64,000 nucleotides of DNA from Cupriavidus sp. D39 (GTDB lineage Bacteria; Pseudomonadota; Gammaproteobacteria; Burkholderiales; Burkholderiaceae), in NCBI RefSeq assembly GCF_026627925.1, contig NZ_JAPNLE010000009.1, forward strand, positions 2,108,001-2,172,000, read 5' to 3'. The notes under the pieces are model-generated. The model made no database searches, was not told the origin of the DNA, and was given only the letters and a program-made list of their open reading frames with translations. The translations under genes and the position numbers were made by a program. Positions 47,527 to 55,967 of this stretch are shown piece by piece (the stretch's first letter is position 1; each line of letters begins with the position of its first letter).

Positions 47527-48446
47527 TCAATTCGAGCGCAGCACGATGAGATCGGCCAGTTCGCCCAGGCGTCGGGCGCGCGCGCCGAACACCGCCAACG
47601 CTTCGTGCGCCGTGGCCCGAAGCTGCTGCGCCAGCTGGCGTGCAGGCTCGAGCCCCATCAGCGACACGTAGGTCGGCTTGTCGTTTGCCGCATCCTTGCC
47701 GGCGGTCTTGCCGAGCGTGGCGGTATCTGCGGTCACGTCGAGGATATCGTCCACCACCTGGAACGCCAGGCCCACGGCAGCGGCGTAACGGTCGAGCGCG
47801 GCCAGGCCGGCCTCGTCCACCGTACCGCAGTAGGCGCCCATGCGTACGCTGGCACGCAGCAATGCGCCGGTCTTCATGCGGTGCATGCCTTCCAGTTCTT
47901 CCAGCGACATGGCCAGGCCGACATGCTGCAGGTCAATCGCCTGCCCGCCCGCCATGCCTACCGAGCCAGAGGCCCGGGCCAGTTCCGCTACCAGGCGCAT
48001 GCGCGCGGCGGCGTCGAGCGAGGCCAGCGAGGCCGATTCGGCCAGCACCACGAAGGCCTGGGTCTGCAGCGCGTCGCCCACCAGCAGCGCCGTCGCTTCA
48101 TCATAAGCCTTGTGCACGGTGGGACGGCCACGACGCAAATCGTCATCGTCCATGCAAGGCATATCGTCGTGGACCAGCGAGTAAGCGTGGATCATCTCCA
48201 CCGCGCTGGCCGCCGCGTCGCAAGCCTCGGGGCCGCGCCCGCCACTTCACCGGCCGCATGCACCAGCAAGGGGCGAACCCGCTTGCCACCGCCGAGCACA
48301 GCATACCGCATGGCTTCGTGCAGCGTGCACGGCACTGTTTCCACCGCCGGCAGCCCGGCGTCGAGCGCGGCCTCGGTCCTGGCGCCCGTGGCGCGCATCC
48401 AGGCGGCGAAATCGCCGGCTTCAATGGCTTGATGCGATTCGCTCAT
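47527..48446 (-). CDS. ispA: Farnesyl diphosphate synthase (frameshifted here)
   Basis: IspA condenses IPP and DMAPP to geranyl and farnesyl diphosphate. The first part starts [16 protein letters not shown] and has [16 protein letters not shown]. The frame then breaks at GGGG 48229-48232; one extra C restores [38 protein letters not shown], the first aspartate-rich motif. The second aspartate motif is in [11 protein letters not shown], with [14 protein letters not shown] after it. The restored length is about 306 residues. Its start overlaps the xseB stop. Confidence 0.93.
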
Positions 48447-48742
48447 TCCAGGTCTCCAGCGTCGGCAGACATGGGCTTGAGCACATCGCCATCCAGTACT
48501 TTAACCTGTTGTTCCACGCGTTCGAGCATCTGCTGGCAGTACCTGACCAGTTCAGCCCCGCGCTTGTACGCGGCCAAAGAATCTTCCAGCGGCAAGGCGC
48601 CGCCCTCCATGCTGGCTACCAGCGCCTCCAGTTCGGCCATGGCGGCCTCGTAGGAGGCGGGCGGCGTGGAGGCGGACCGCTGGTCGGTCGCGGCCGGATC
48701 GGTCTGGGCCGGGGAGCTCGTAGTCTTTGGCATTGCGGACAT
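48443..48742 (-). CDS. xseB: Exodeoxyribonuclease VII small subunit
   Basis: XseB is the small helical subunit of exonuclease VII. The roughly 99-residue protein carries the signature PASYEAAMAELEALVASMEGGALPLEDSLAAYKRGAELVRYCQQMLE. The last bases overlap ispA (ATGA). The N-terminus is a Ser/Thr/Ala-rich extension; starts at 48742 or 48733 are both plausible. Confidence 0.92.
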   Translation of the reverse strand: MSAMPKTTSSPAQTDPAATDQRSASTPPASYEAAMAELEALVASMEGGALPLEDSLAAYKRGAELVRYCQQMLERVEQQVKVLDGDVLKPMSADAGDLE

Positions 48743-49091
48743 TGAATCTGGGGAAGGTGGGATTTTACGCCAAAGCGGGGCGTTGACCGCATCCATGCAA
48801 TCAGGGGGCATGGACAGCGTTGCCGGAAAGTGACTTGTGCGCTCGGGTCGTCTTTCCGAATGCGCCCTGAACGACACCTAAATGACGACCCGGGTCGACT
48901 TTTTCGCTAAAAAGGCTAAATAATCAGTCCCTTAACTTTTTCGCTCGGGTACAATCCGCGGTTCGTCAGCGCGATCTCCATCCATCGGTCCGGAAGCGGG
49001 CCAGGGCGCGGCTGACTGTCTTTCCCATATCGATTTCTTTTTCGATGGTTGGGTTGTTCACTGCTTTCGCCTGTCATAGGGAGTGGGGATA
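48743..49091. other. Divergent intergenic region with repeated elements
   Basis: No gene is supported here. Two direct copies of ACTTTTTCGCT lie at 48898-48908 and 48935-48945. An inverted pair CGGGTCGTC (48844-48852) and GACGACCCG (48885-48893) flanks a 32-base spacer. A TACAAT follows at 48950-48955. It should contain the promoters of the xseB operon and of the Rieske oxygenase. Confidence 0.45.
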
Positions 49092-50195
49092 ATGTCCAAT
49101 CTCAGCACCGCGCTGAAACTGGTGCCGGCTGATACGCAGTTGCCCGTAAACGTCTACATCGACGAGGCACTGCATCAACAAGAACTGGAACTGCTGTTCA
49201 AGAAGGGCCCGGGCTATGTCGGCCACGAGCTGATGATCCCCGAAACGGGCGATTATCACACGCTGGCTGCCGAGGACGAGGGCCGCATCCTGGTACGGAA
49301 TGCCGACGGGATCGAGCTCATGTCCAATGTCTGCCGCCACCGGCAGGCCATCATGCTCAATGGCCGCGGCAATGCGAAAAACATTGTCTGCCCCTTGCAC
49401 CGCTGGACCTACGACCTGAAGGGCGAACTGCTCGGCGCACCGCATTTCGCCGAGCGTCCGTGCGTCCACCTGAACCGCTCGCCGTTGCAGAACTGGAACG
49501 GCCTGCTGTTCGAGGGACAGCGCGACGTGCGCGCCGACCTGGCACGCCTGGGCGTGGCCGAAGACCTGAACTTCGAAGGCTACCTGCTCGACCACGTCGA
49601 GATCCACGAGTGCAACTACAACTGGAAGACCTTTATCGAGGTCTATCTGGAGGACTACCACGTCGTGCCGTTCCACCCGGGCCTCGGGAGCTTTGTCTCC
49701 TGCGATGACCTGAGCTGGGAGTTCGGCGACTGGCACAGCGTCCAGACTGTCGGGTTGCACGCGGGCCTGAAGCGCCCGGGCAGCCCCACGTACCAGAAGT
49801 GGCATGAGGCCGTGCTGCGCTTCAACAACGGCGTTCTGCCCAAGTATGGCGCGATCTGGCTCACCTACTACCCCAACATCATGGTGGAGTGGTATCCGAA
49901 CGTGCTCGTGGTCTCCACCCTGCACCCGCTCGGGCCGAACAAGACGCGCAACGTCGTGGAGTTCTACTACCCCGAGGAAATCGCGCTGTTCGAGCGCGAG
50001 TTCGTCGAGGCCGAGCGCGCCGCCTACATGGAAACCTGCGTCGAGGACGACGAGATCGCCGAGCGCATGGACGCCGGGCGCCGGGCGCTGGGAAAACGCG
50101 GCGTCAGCGAGACCGGCCCGTACCAGTCGCCCATGGAAGACGGTATGCAGCACTTTCATGAATGGTATCGCCGCGCCATGTCCTTCACGGACTGA
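49092..50195 (+). CDS. Rieske-type aromatic-ring-hydroxylating oxygenase, alpha subunit
   Basis: The 367-residue protein has a Rieske [2Fe-2S] centre at about residues 78-102 (CRHRQAIML, then CPLHRWTY) and a mononuclear iron site in EVYLEDYHVVPFHPGL, whose two His match the 2-His-1-carboxylate plan. It has the size of a single-component-like alpha subunit. No beta subunit, ferredoxin or reductase gene is next to it, so its electron donor must lie elsewhere. The substrate is unknown. The start is at 49092, after GGAGTGGGGATA. Confidence 0.88.
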   Translation: MSNLSTALKLVPADTQLPVNVYIDEALHQQELELLFKKGPGYVGHELMIPETGDYHTLAAEDEGRILVRNADGIELMSNVCRHRQAIMLNGRGNAKNIVCPLHRWTYDLKGELLGAPHFAERPCVHLNRSPLQNWNGLLFEGQRDVRADLARLGVAEDLNFEGYLLDHVEIHECNYNWKTFIEVYLEDYHVVPFHPGLGSFVSCDDLSWEFGDWHSVQTVGLHAGLKRPGSPTYQKWHEAVLRFNNGVLPKYGAIWLTYYPNIMVEWYPNVLVVSTLHPLGPNKTRNVVEFYYPEEIALFEREFVEAERAAYMETCVEDDEIAERMDAGRRALGKRGVSETGPYQSPMEDGMQHFHEWYRRAMSFTD

Positions 50196-50251
50196 CCCGC
50201 CAGCCAAGGCCCAGCGGCCCGCGGCAGCGACACCGCAGTGACGACGCAAGC

Positions 50252-50279
50252 AAAACGGACCGCCCAGGCGGTCCGTTTT
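50252..50279 (+). terminator. Terminator after the Rieske oxygenase
   Basis: AAAACGGACCGCC and GGCGGTCCGTTTT form a nearly perfect stem with a very short loop and run into TTTTG. Confidence 0.85.
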
Positions 50280-50444
50280 GCCTTTGGTGCAGTGCACACT
50301 CGCTGCTACAATCGCCGCTTCCGGTGTGCGCCCGGCGCCTCGCCGCCTGTCGTGCCGGCCATCCGCCTCATGCGGAGCCTTTCGCGATCCAGCTCCCCGC
50401 CAGGAGCCGGCTCGCGCGCTGCCCATTCTTCCTTTCGCCTCACC

Positions 50445-51365
50445 ATGCAATCGCTCTGGATGCTGTTCGCCGCCTTCGCCTTCTCGTTAATGGGGGTGGG
50501 CGTCAAGCTGGCATCCGAGATCTATGCCACGGGCGAGATCGTTTTCTACCGCAGCCTGATCGGCGTGATCATCATGTGGACAGTGCTGGCTTCGTCAGGC
50601 ACCTCGGTGCGTACGCCGCACATGGCCATGCATATCAAGCGCAGCCTGTTCGGCGTGACCGCCCTGCTGCTGTGGTTCACCTCGATCACCATGCTGCCGC
50701 TGGCCACGGCAATGACCCTGAACTACATGTCGCCGGTCTGGATCGCGCTGATCCTGGGCGCCGGCGCGGCCTTGACCGGCACCGGCGGCGCCGACCGCAA
50801 GCTGATCGGCGCCATCCTGATGTCGTTCGGCGGCGTGATCTGCCTGTTGCAGCCGTCTGTCGGCCATAACCAGCTCACCGGCGGCCTGATCGGCCTGATC
50901 TCCGGCATGTTCACTGCGCTGGCCTACGTCGAGGTACGCCAGCTCGGCCAGCTGGGCGAGCCCGAAGGCCGCATCGTGTTCTATTTCTCGGCAGTCGGGA
51001 TGGTGGTGGGCCTGGCCTGGATGCTGTTCACCGGCCCAAGCGCCCACACCTGGCGTGGCGCGGGCCTGCTGCTGGCCATCGGCATCCTGGCCACCCTCGG
51101 CCAGACCGCGATGACGCGCGCCTACAAGCGCGGCAACACACTGCTCACCGCTAACCTGCAGTACGCCGGCATCGTGTTCTCCAGCCTGTGGGGCATGATT
51201 GTCTGGCGCGACCAGCTCAACTGGCTGTCCTGGGTCGGCATGGCGCTGATCATCGCCAGCGGTATCGCCACCACGCTCACCCGGGCGCGCGAAGGCTCCA
51301 ACCGGCAGCCGACCGCCGATACCCCGGTCAAGTCGGCCGAGGCGGAAGTGCACCCCGAGGTGTAG
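50445..51365 (+). CDS. EamA/DMT-family permease
   Basis: The 306-residue protein has about ten membrane helices in two EamA repeats (SLWMLFAAFAFSLMGVGVKLA start, ALLLWFTSITMLPLATAMTLNYMSPVWIALILG, and QYAGIVFSSLWGMIVWRDQL). It probably exports a metabolite or drug; the substrate is not predictable. The upstream in-frame extension from 50238 runs through the terminator and is rejected. Confidence 0.88.
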   Translation: MQSLWMLFAAFAFSLMGVGVKLASEIYATGEIVFYRSLIGVIIMWTVLASSGTSVRTPHMAMHIKRSLFGVTALLLWFTSITMLPLATAMTLNYMSPVWIALILGAGAALTGTGGADRKLIGAILMSFGGVICLLQPSVGHNQLTGGLIGLISGMFTALAYVEVRQLGQLGEPEGRIVFYFSAVGMVVGLAWMLFTGPSAHTWRGAGLLLAIGILATLGQTAMTRAYKRGNTLLTANLQYAGIVFSSLWGMIVWRDQLNWLSWVGMALIIASGIATTLTRAREGSNRQPTADTPVKSAEAEVHPEV

Positions 51366-51451
51366 CATCGGGGGTGGCCAACGGTGCTCACCCCGCCGCC
51401 CCCGCCTGCCCGTGCCGTTGCAGCGCGACTATCCCAACCCAAGGTTATGCC

Positions 51452-52309
51452 ATGTTCACCACCCTGATCTCCAGCCAGGACCTGCGCGCGCTGCGCGAAG
51501 ACGGCAGCCGCCACAGCGTCGTGATCGACTGCAGTTTTGACCTGGCCAACCCGGCCGCCGGACGCGAGGCCTATCTTGTGGGCCACCTGCCCGGCGCCTT
51601 CTACCTGCACCTGGACAACGAGCTGTCCGGCGAGAAGACCGGCACCAACGGCCGGCACCCGTTACCGGACCCCAACACGCTGACCGCGCGCTTGCGCGTG
51701 CTGGGCGTGAGCGAAGACACCCAGGTCATTGCCTACGACGCACAGGGCGGCATGTACGCGGCACGCGCCTGGTGGCTGCTGCGCTGGCTGGGCCACGGCG
51801 CGGTGGCCGTGCTGGATGGCGGCAAGAATGCGTGGGTGGCGGCCGGCCTGCCGCTCGAGGCGGACAACACACCTGAGCCCGAAATCCCGGGCAACCTGAC
51901 GCGCAAGGCCTCGCTGGTCGCCACGGTGGACGCCGACGCCGTGCTGGCGAACCTGGCAAGCCCGACGCGGCTGGTGGTGGACGCCCGCGCGGCGGACCGC
52001 TTCCGTGGCGAGAACGAAACGCTGGATCCCGTGGGCGGGCATATCCCCGGCGCGGCCAACCGCTTCTTCAAGGACAACCTGGAGGGGAACGGCAGCTTCA
52101 AGGCGGCCGCTGCGTTGCGCCAGGAGTTCGGGCAGGTGCTGGGCAGCAAGCCGGCCAGCGAGGCGATCATGCAGTGCGGCTCGGGCGTGACCGCCTGCCA
52201 CAACCTGCTGGCACTGGAAGTGGCTGGCATGCCGGGCGCAGCGCTCTACCCGGGCTCGTGGAGCGAGTGGTGCGCCGACCCGGCTCGGCCGGTGGCAAGC
52301 GGCGCCTGA
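51452..52309 (+). CDS. Two-domain rhodanese-type sulfurtransferase
   Basis: The 285-residue enzyme resembles SseA and mammalian mercaptopyruvate/thiosulfate sulfurtransferases. Rhodanese domain one includes VIDCSFDL, GHLPGAFYLHLD and VIAYDAQGGMYAARAWWLLRW. Domain two includes VVDARAADRFRGE, GHIPGAANRFF and the active-site loop QCGSGVTACHNLL, with the catalytic cysteine first. The role is sulfur transfer, for example cyanide detoxification. Confidence 0.93.
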   Translation: MFTTLISSQDLRALREDGSRHSVVIDCSFDLANPAAGREAYLVGHLPGAFYLHLDNELSGEKTGTNGRHPLPDPNTLTARLRVLGVSEDTQVIAYDAQGGMYAARAWWLLRWLGHGAVAVLDGGKNAWVAAGLPLEADNTPEPEIPGNLTRKASLVATVDADAVLANLASPTRLVVDARAADRFRGENETLDPVGGHIPGAANRFFKDNLEGNGSFKAAAALRQEFGQVLGSKPASEAIMQCGSGVTACHNLLALEVAGMPGAALYPGSWSEWCADPARPVASGA

Positions 52310-52361
52310 TGGTGGCGTGATGGTGGCGTGATGGCACCGTGAGAGCGGGCGCCGGTCAGCC

Positions 52362-53318
52362 TTACTTGGTGGCAGCCGCCACGCCGTGCGCGTGGCCATG
52401 ACCATGGTCATGCGCTTCGTGCACGCCATTGGTGATGAAGAAGATGGCGCAGATCCCGGTGGCAACCAGCACCACCTGGATGATCGACTCGCGCCAGCGC
52501 GGCTTGCGCTGCATCTGCGGCATCAGGTCGCTCACGGCGATATAGACGAAGCTGCTTGAAGCAATCACCAGCACGTACGGAATCCAGCCACTCATCTGGT
52601 CGAGCAGGTAATAGCCAACCACCCCGCCGGCGATGGCCGCCAGGCTGGACAGCAGGTTGAAGGCAAAGGCGCGCGCCTTCGAGAACCCAGCGTTGAGCAG
52701 CACGATGAAATCGCCAACTTCCTGCGGGATCTCGTGCGCGGCGATGGCCAGCGCGGTGACCAGGCCAATATGCGGATCGGCCAGGAAGGCAGCGGCGATC
52801 ACGATGCCGTCGGCGAAGTTGTGGAAGGTATCGCCCACCAGGATGGTCATGCCGCTACGGCCCGCTTCCTCGCGGTCATGGCCGTGGTGGTGGTGGTGCC
52901 CATCCCCTTCGTGATGGTGAGAGTGGCGCAGCAGCGCGACCTTTTCCAGCAGGAAGAAACCAAGCAGGCCGGCCAGCAGGGTACCGAACAAGGCACGCGG
53001 ATCGGCGCCGGACTCGAAGGCCTCGGGCAGGGAATGCAGCAGCGCCGTGGCCAGCAGCACCCCCACCGAGAAACTCACCATGCGCTCGACCACGCGGGAT
53101 GCCACCGTCAGCGACAACAGCGCCGCGCCAAAGATACTGCCCACCCCCGAGATGGTGGCGGCAAGCAGGATATAGACAAGCGTGGAATCGATGATGGGCT
53201 CCTGGGATCGGCTTTTCCGCTCGCGGGGAGCAGCATCGATCTCAAACGCAACAGTGTTGCAAGAAACGAAGCCCGCATTGTACGTAGGTTGCAGCCGGTT
53301 TTGCAAATCCCGCCGCAC
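52362..53318 (-). CDS. ZIP-family divalent metal transporter
   Basis: The protein has ZIP features: eight helices, a His-rich cytoplasmic loop (HSHHHEGDGHHHHHGHD), the metal site GDTFHNFADGIVIAA and AIAAHEIPQEVGDF, and a His-rich tail (HDHGHGHAHG). It probably takes up Zn2+ or Fe2+. The start is uncertain. In-frame GTG 53318 follows AAGG but adds 42 atypical residues. The family-like start is near 53192, after AGGAG, where the codon is ATC (IDSTLVYILLAATISG); no ATG or TTG is available there. Confidence 0.85.
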   Translation of the reverse strand: MRRDLQNRLQPTYNAGFVSCNTVAFEIDAAPRERKSRSQEPIIDSTLVYILLAATISGVGSIFGAALLSLTVASRVVERMVSFSVGVLLATALLHSLPEAFESGADPRALFGTLLAGLLGFFLLEKVALLRHSHHHEGDGHHHHHGHDREEAGRSGMTILVGDTFHNFADGIVIAAAFLADPHIGLVTALAIAAHEIPQEVGDFIVLLNAGFSKARAFAFNLLSSLAAIAGGVVGYYLLDQMSGWIPYVLVIASSSFVYIAVSDLMPQMQRKPRWRESIIQVVLVATGICAIFFITNGVHEAHDHGHGHAHGVAAATK

Positions 53319-53373
53319 AAGTCGACCTTGGCCGCCGGGCCTTGCCGCAAACGCGTGCCAATGCGCGCCCGCG

Positions 53374-54246
53374 TCAAACCCCGTGCTGCTTTAACCAGGC
53401 CAGGCAGCGCTGCCAGCCGTCCTTGGCGTCGGCCTCCCGATAGCTCGGGCGGTAGTCCGCGTTGAAGGCATGGCCGGATTCCGGATAGACCACGAAGGTC
53501 GATGCCTTGGCAAAGGGATCGTTCGATGCCGCCAGCGCCGCCCTCATCTTCTCGACCTGCTCCTGGGTGATGCCAGTGTCCTTGCCGCCATAGAGCCCCA
53601 GCACCGGCACCTTGAGCTGGCCGGCCAGGTCGATCGGGTTGCGCGGCTTGATCGGGGTCGGCTCGCCCACCAGCTGGCCATACCAGGCCACGCCGGCCTT
53701 GATCTGCTGGCTATGCGCGGCGTACAGCCAGGTAATGCGCCCGCCCCAGCAAAAGCCGGTGATGGCCAGCCGGCTGGTATTGCCGCCGTTGCCCTTGGCC
53801 CAGGCCACGGCAGCATCGAGATCGCCCATCACCTGCTCGTCGGGCACCTTGGAGATGAGCTTCGCCTGCAGTTCCTGGATCGTGCCGAAGCTGCTGGGGT
53901 CGCCCTGGCGCGCGAACAGCTCCGGCGCGATGGCGAGGTAGCCCAGCTTGGCAAAGCGCCGGCAGATGTCGGCGATGTGCTCATGCACGCCGAAGATTTC
54001 GCTGACCACCAGCACCACCGGCAAGTTGGTCTTGCCTTCCGGCTGGGCGCAGTACGCCGGCATGTTGAAGCCGCCCGAGGGAATCGTCACCTCGCCGGCG
54101 GTGAGGCCGGTGAAATCGGTCTTGATGGCCTGCGCCATCACGGGCAAGGCAGCGGCAGCAAACGCCGAACCCAGCGCCGTCTTGACGAAGGCGCGGCGGT
54201 CAAAGGACTGGCTGGGTAAGAGGCTTTCGACTTCTGGCTTCAGCAT
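53374..54246 (-). CDS. Dienelactone hydrolase-family protein, Tat-exported
   Basis: The 290-residue alpha/beta hydrolase has a Tat-type signal (FDRRAFVKTALGSAFAAAALPVMAQA) and the dienelactone-hydrolase triad in GFCWGGRI (Cys), YGGKDTGI (Asp) and PESGHAFNADYRP (His), with EIFGVHEH near the front. It probably acts in the periplasm on carboxylic ester or lactone substrates; the exact substrate is unknown. Confidence 0.88.
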   Translation of the reverse strand: MLKPEVESLLPSQSFDRRAFVKTALGSAFAAAALPVMAQAIKTDFTGLTAGEVTIPSGGFNMPAYCAQPEGKTNLPVVLVVSEIFGVHEHIADICRRFAKLGYLAIAPELFARQGDPSSFGTIQELQAKLISKVPDEQVMGDLDAAVAWAKGNGGNTSRLAITGFCWGGRITWLYAAHSQQIKAGVAWYGQLVGEPTPIKPRNPIDLAGQLKVPVLGLYGGKDTGITQEQVEKMRAALAASNDPFAKASTFVVYPESGHAFNADYRPSYREADAKDGWQRCLAWLKQHGV

Positions 54247-54254
54247 GCGGTCTC

Positions 54255-54298
54255 CTGTCAGGCGTGGATGGCGTGGATGGCTTGAATGGCTTGGATTG
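54255..54298. repeat. Short degenerate tandem repeat upstream of the hydrolase gene
   Basis: Units of about 10 bases close to GGCGTGGATG occur four times in succession, with GGCTTGAATG and GGCTTGGATT as variants. No function is visible. Confidence 0.5.
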
Positions 54299-54438
54299 CG
54301 GATCCGGAAGGGGCAAGGCACGCCGGCGCCACCGGCGCCGGGAGATCCGATTCTAAGCAAACATGGCGTGAAACGCACGCGCCCGAAAGGAGGGGCGAGC
54401 CTCTGCCCTCCTCCGGCACCCGTTAGCCTGTCAGCCGG

Positions 54439-55767
54439 TCAGTGCAGCTTGACGCGCGGGCTGGTCTTGCTGCGCAGCCAGTGGGTCACGGTATCCAGCC
54501 CCATGCCCACGGCGCCGTGCAGCGCCATGACGTGCATGCGGTACAGGGAGCTGTACATCACGCGCGCCAACAGGCCCTCGATGAACATGGAGCCGCCGAT
54601 CAAGCCGCCCATCAGGCTGCCGACCGCGCTGAAATGCCCCAACGACACCAGCGACCCCAGGTCCTTGAAGGCAAACGACGGCAGCGGCTTGCCGTCCAGG
54701 CGCGCGCGCAGCGCGCCGTAGAGGAACATGGCCTGCTGGTGCGCGGCCTGGGCGCGCGGCGGCACCGCGCCCTGCTTCTCGGGCCAGGGGCAGCTGGCGC
54801 AATCGCCGAAGGCGAAGATATCGGGATCGGCCTCGCTTTGCAGCGTGGGCTTGACGATGATCTGCCCCATCCGGCTGACCGGCAGGCCCAGGGTGGACAG
54901 CACCGCCGGCGCGGTAATGCCGGCGGCCCACACCGTCAGGTCGGCGTCGATGCGCTTGCCGCTGGCGGTCAACACCGCGTCCTCGGTGACTTCGGTCACG
55001 CGCTCGGCGGTGAGGACTTCGATGTCGAGCTTGTGCAGCAGCTTGGTGGTTTCGGTGGACACGCGCTCGGACAGCGCGGGCAGGATGCGCGGGCCGGCCT
55101 CGATCACGCGGATGCGCACATCGCGGCGCGGATCCAGCTGATGCAGCCCGTAGGCGCTGAGCACGTGCGCGGTATTGCGCAGCTCGGCGGAGAGCTCGAC
55201 GCCGGTGGCGCCGGCGCCGATGATGGCAACGTCCACGCGCGGGCGGCTGTCTTCGCCAATGCGCCCGCGCCCGTTCTGGGCACGCACGCAGGCCGAGATC
55301 AGCTTGCGGCGGAAACGCTCTGCCTGGTCCACGGTATCGAGCGCGATGGCGTTCTCGGCCGCGCCGGGCACACCGAAGAAATGCGTGACGCAGCCGATCG
55401 CCAGCACCAGGGTGTCATAGGGCAGTTCGCGCGCGGGCAAGAGCTCCGTGCCGTCGAGGTCGACGCAGGCCGCCACCGAGATGGTCTTGCGGGTCCGGTC
55501 GATGCCGGTCAGCTCGCCTTGCTGGAATTCGAAATGATGCCAGCGCGCCTGCGCGACGTATTCAAGTTGATGGGTGTGGGGATCCATGCTGCCGGCGGCC
55601 ACTTCATGCAGCAGCGGTTTCCAGATATGCGTGGGGGAGCGGTCCACCAGTACCACCTGCGCGGCCCCGCTCTTGCCGAGCTTGTCGCCCAGCCGGGTGA
55701 CCAGCTCCAGCCCGCCTGCTCCTCCTCCCACTACGATGATGCGATGCGCCCTTCCCTCTGTGCTCAT
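54439..55767 (-). CDS. ndh: Type II NADH dehydrogenase
   Basis: Ndh passes electrons from NADH to quinone without pumping protons. The 442-residue flavoprotein has the FAD motif IIVVGGGAGGLELVTRLG, the NADH motif VAIIGAGATGVELSAEL, DIFAFGDCA near the FAD end, and a C-terminal membrane-associating stretch (SLYRMHVMALHGAVGMGLDT). It is a membrane-bound part of the respiratory chain. Confidence 0.92.
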   Translation of the reverse strand: MSTEGRAHRIIVVGGGAGGLELVTRLGDKLGKSGAAQVVLVDRSPTHIWKPLLHEVAAGSMDPHTHQLEYVAQARWHHFEFQQGELTGIDRTRKTISVAACVDLDGTELLPARELPYDTLVLAIGCVTHFFGVPGAAENAIALDTVDQAERFRRKLISACVRAQNGRGRIGEDSRPRVDVAIIGAGATGVELSAELRNTAHVLSAYGLHQLDPRRDVRIRVIEAGPRILPALSERVSTETTKLLHKLDIEVLTAERVTEVTEDAVLTASGKRIDADLTVWAAGITAPAVLSTLGLPVSRMGQIIVKPTLQSEADPDIFAFGDCASCPWPEKQGAVPPRAQAAHQQAMFLYGALRARLDGKPLPSFAFKDLGSLVSLGHFSAVGSLMGGLIGGSMFIEGLLARVMYSSLYRMHVMALHGAVGMGLDTVTHWLRSKTSPRVKLH

Positions 55768-55939
55768 GATCTACCCAGTGTCGTCGATATTCTTTTGCCG
55801 GGGCACGACGCGAGCCAGTGGCCACGGCTTTTCGCCAGTTTGCTGCACAGCAGCACAACTAGCAAGGCGCCATTCACCGATTCAGCGGTCGCTTCATTCG
55901 ATACCAGGATGCAGGAATATGGGACCGTGGGCAATCCCG

Positions 55940-55965
55940 GAGCGGCCCGAGGGGCCGCCCCGTGC
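55940..55965 (-). terminator. Possible terminator after polA
   Basis: A GC-rich stem of about eight base pairs (GAGCGGCCC / GGGCCGCCC with one imperfect position) lies just past the polA stop. No clear T-run is present. Confidence 0.4.
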
Positions 55966-55967
55966 GC

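Noticed and set aside
45380..47671. A 763-codon open frame opposite dxs
   Set aside because: It is the shadow of dxs. The translation is rich in His, Arg, Gln and Ala without any domain.
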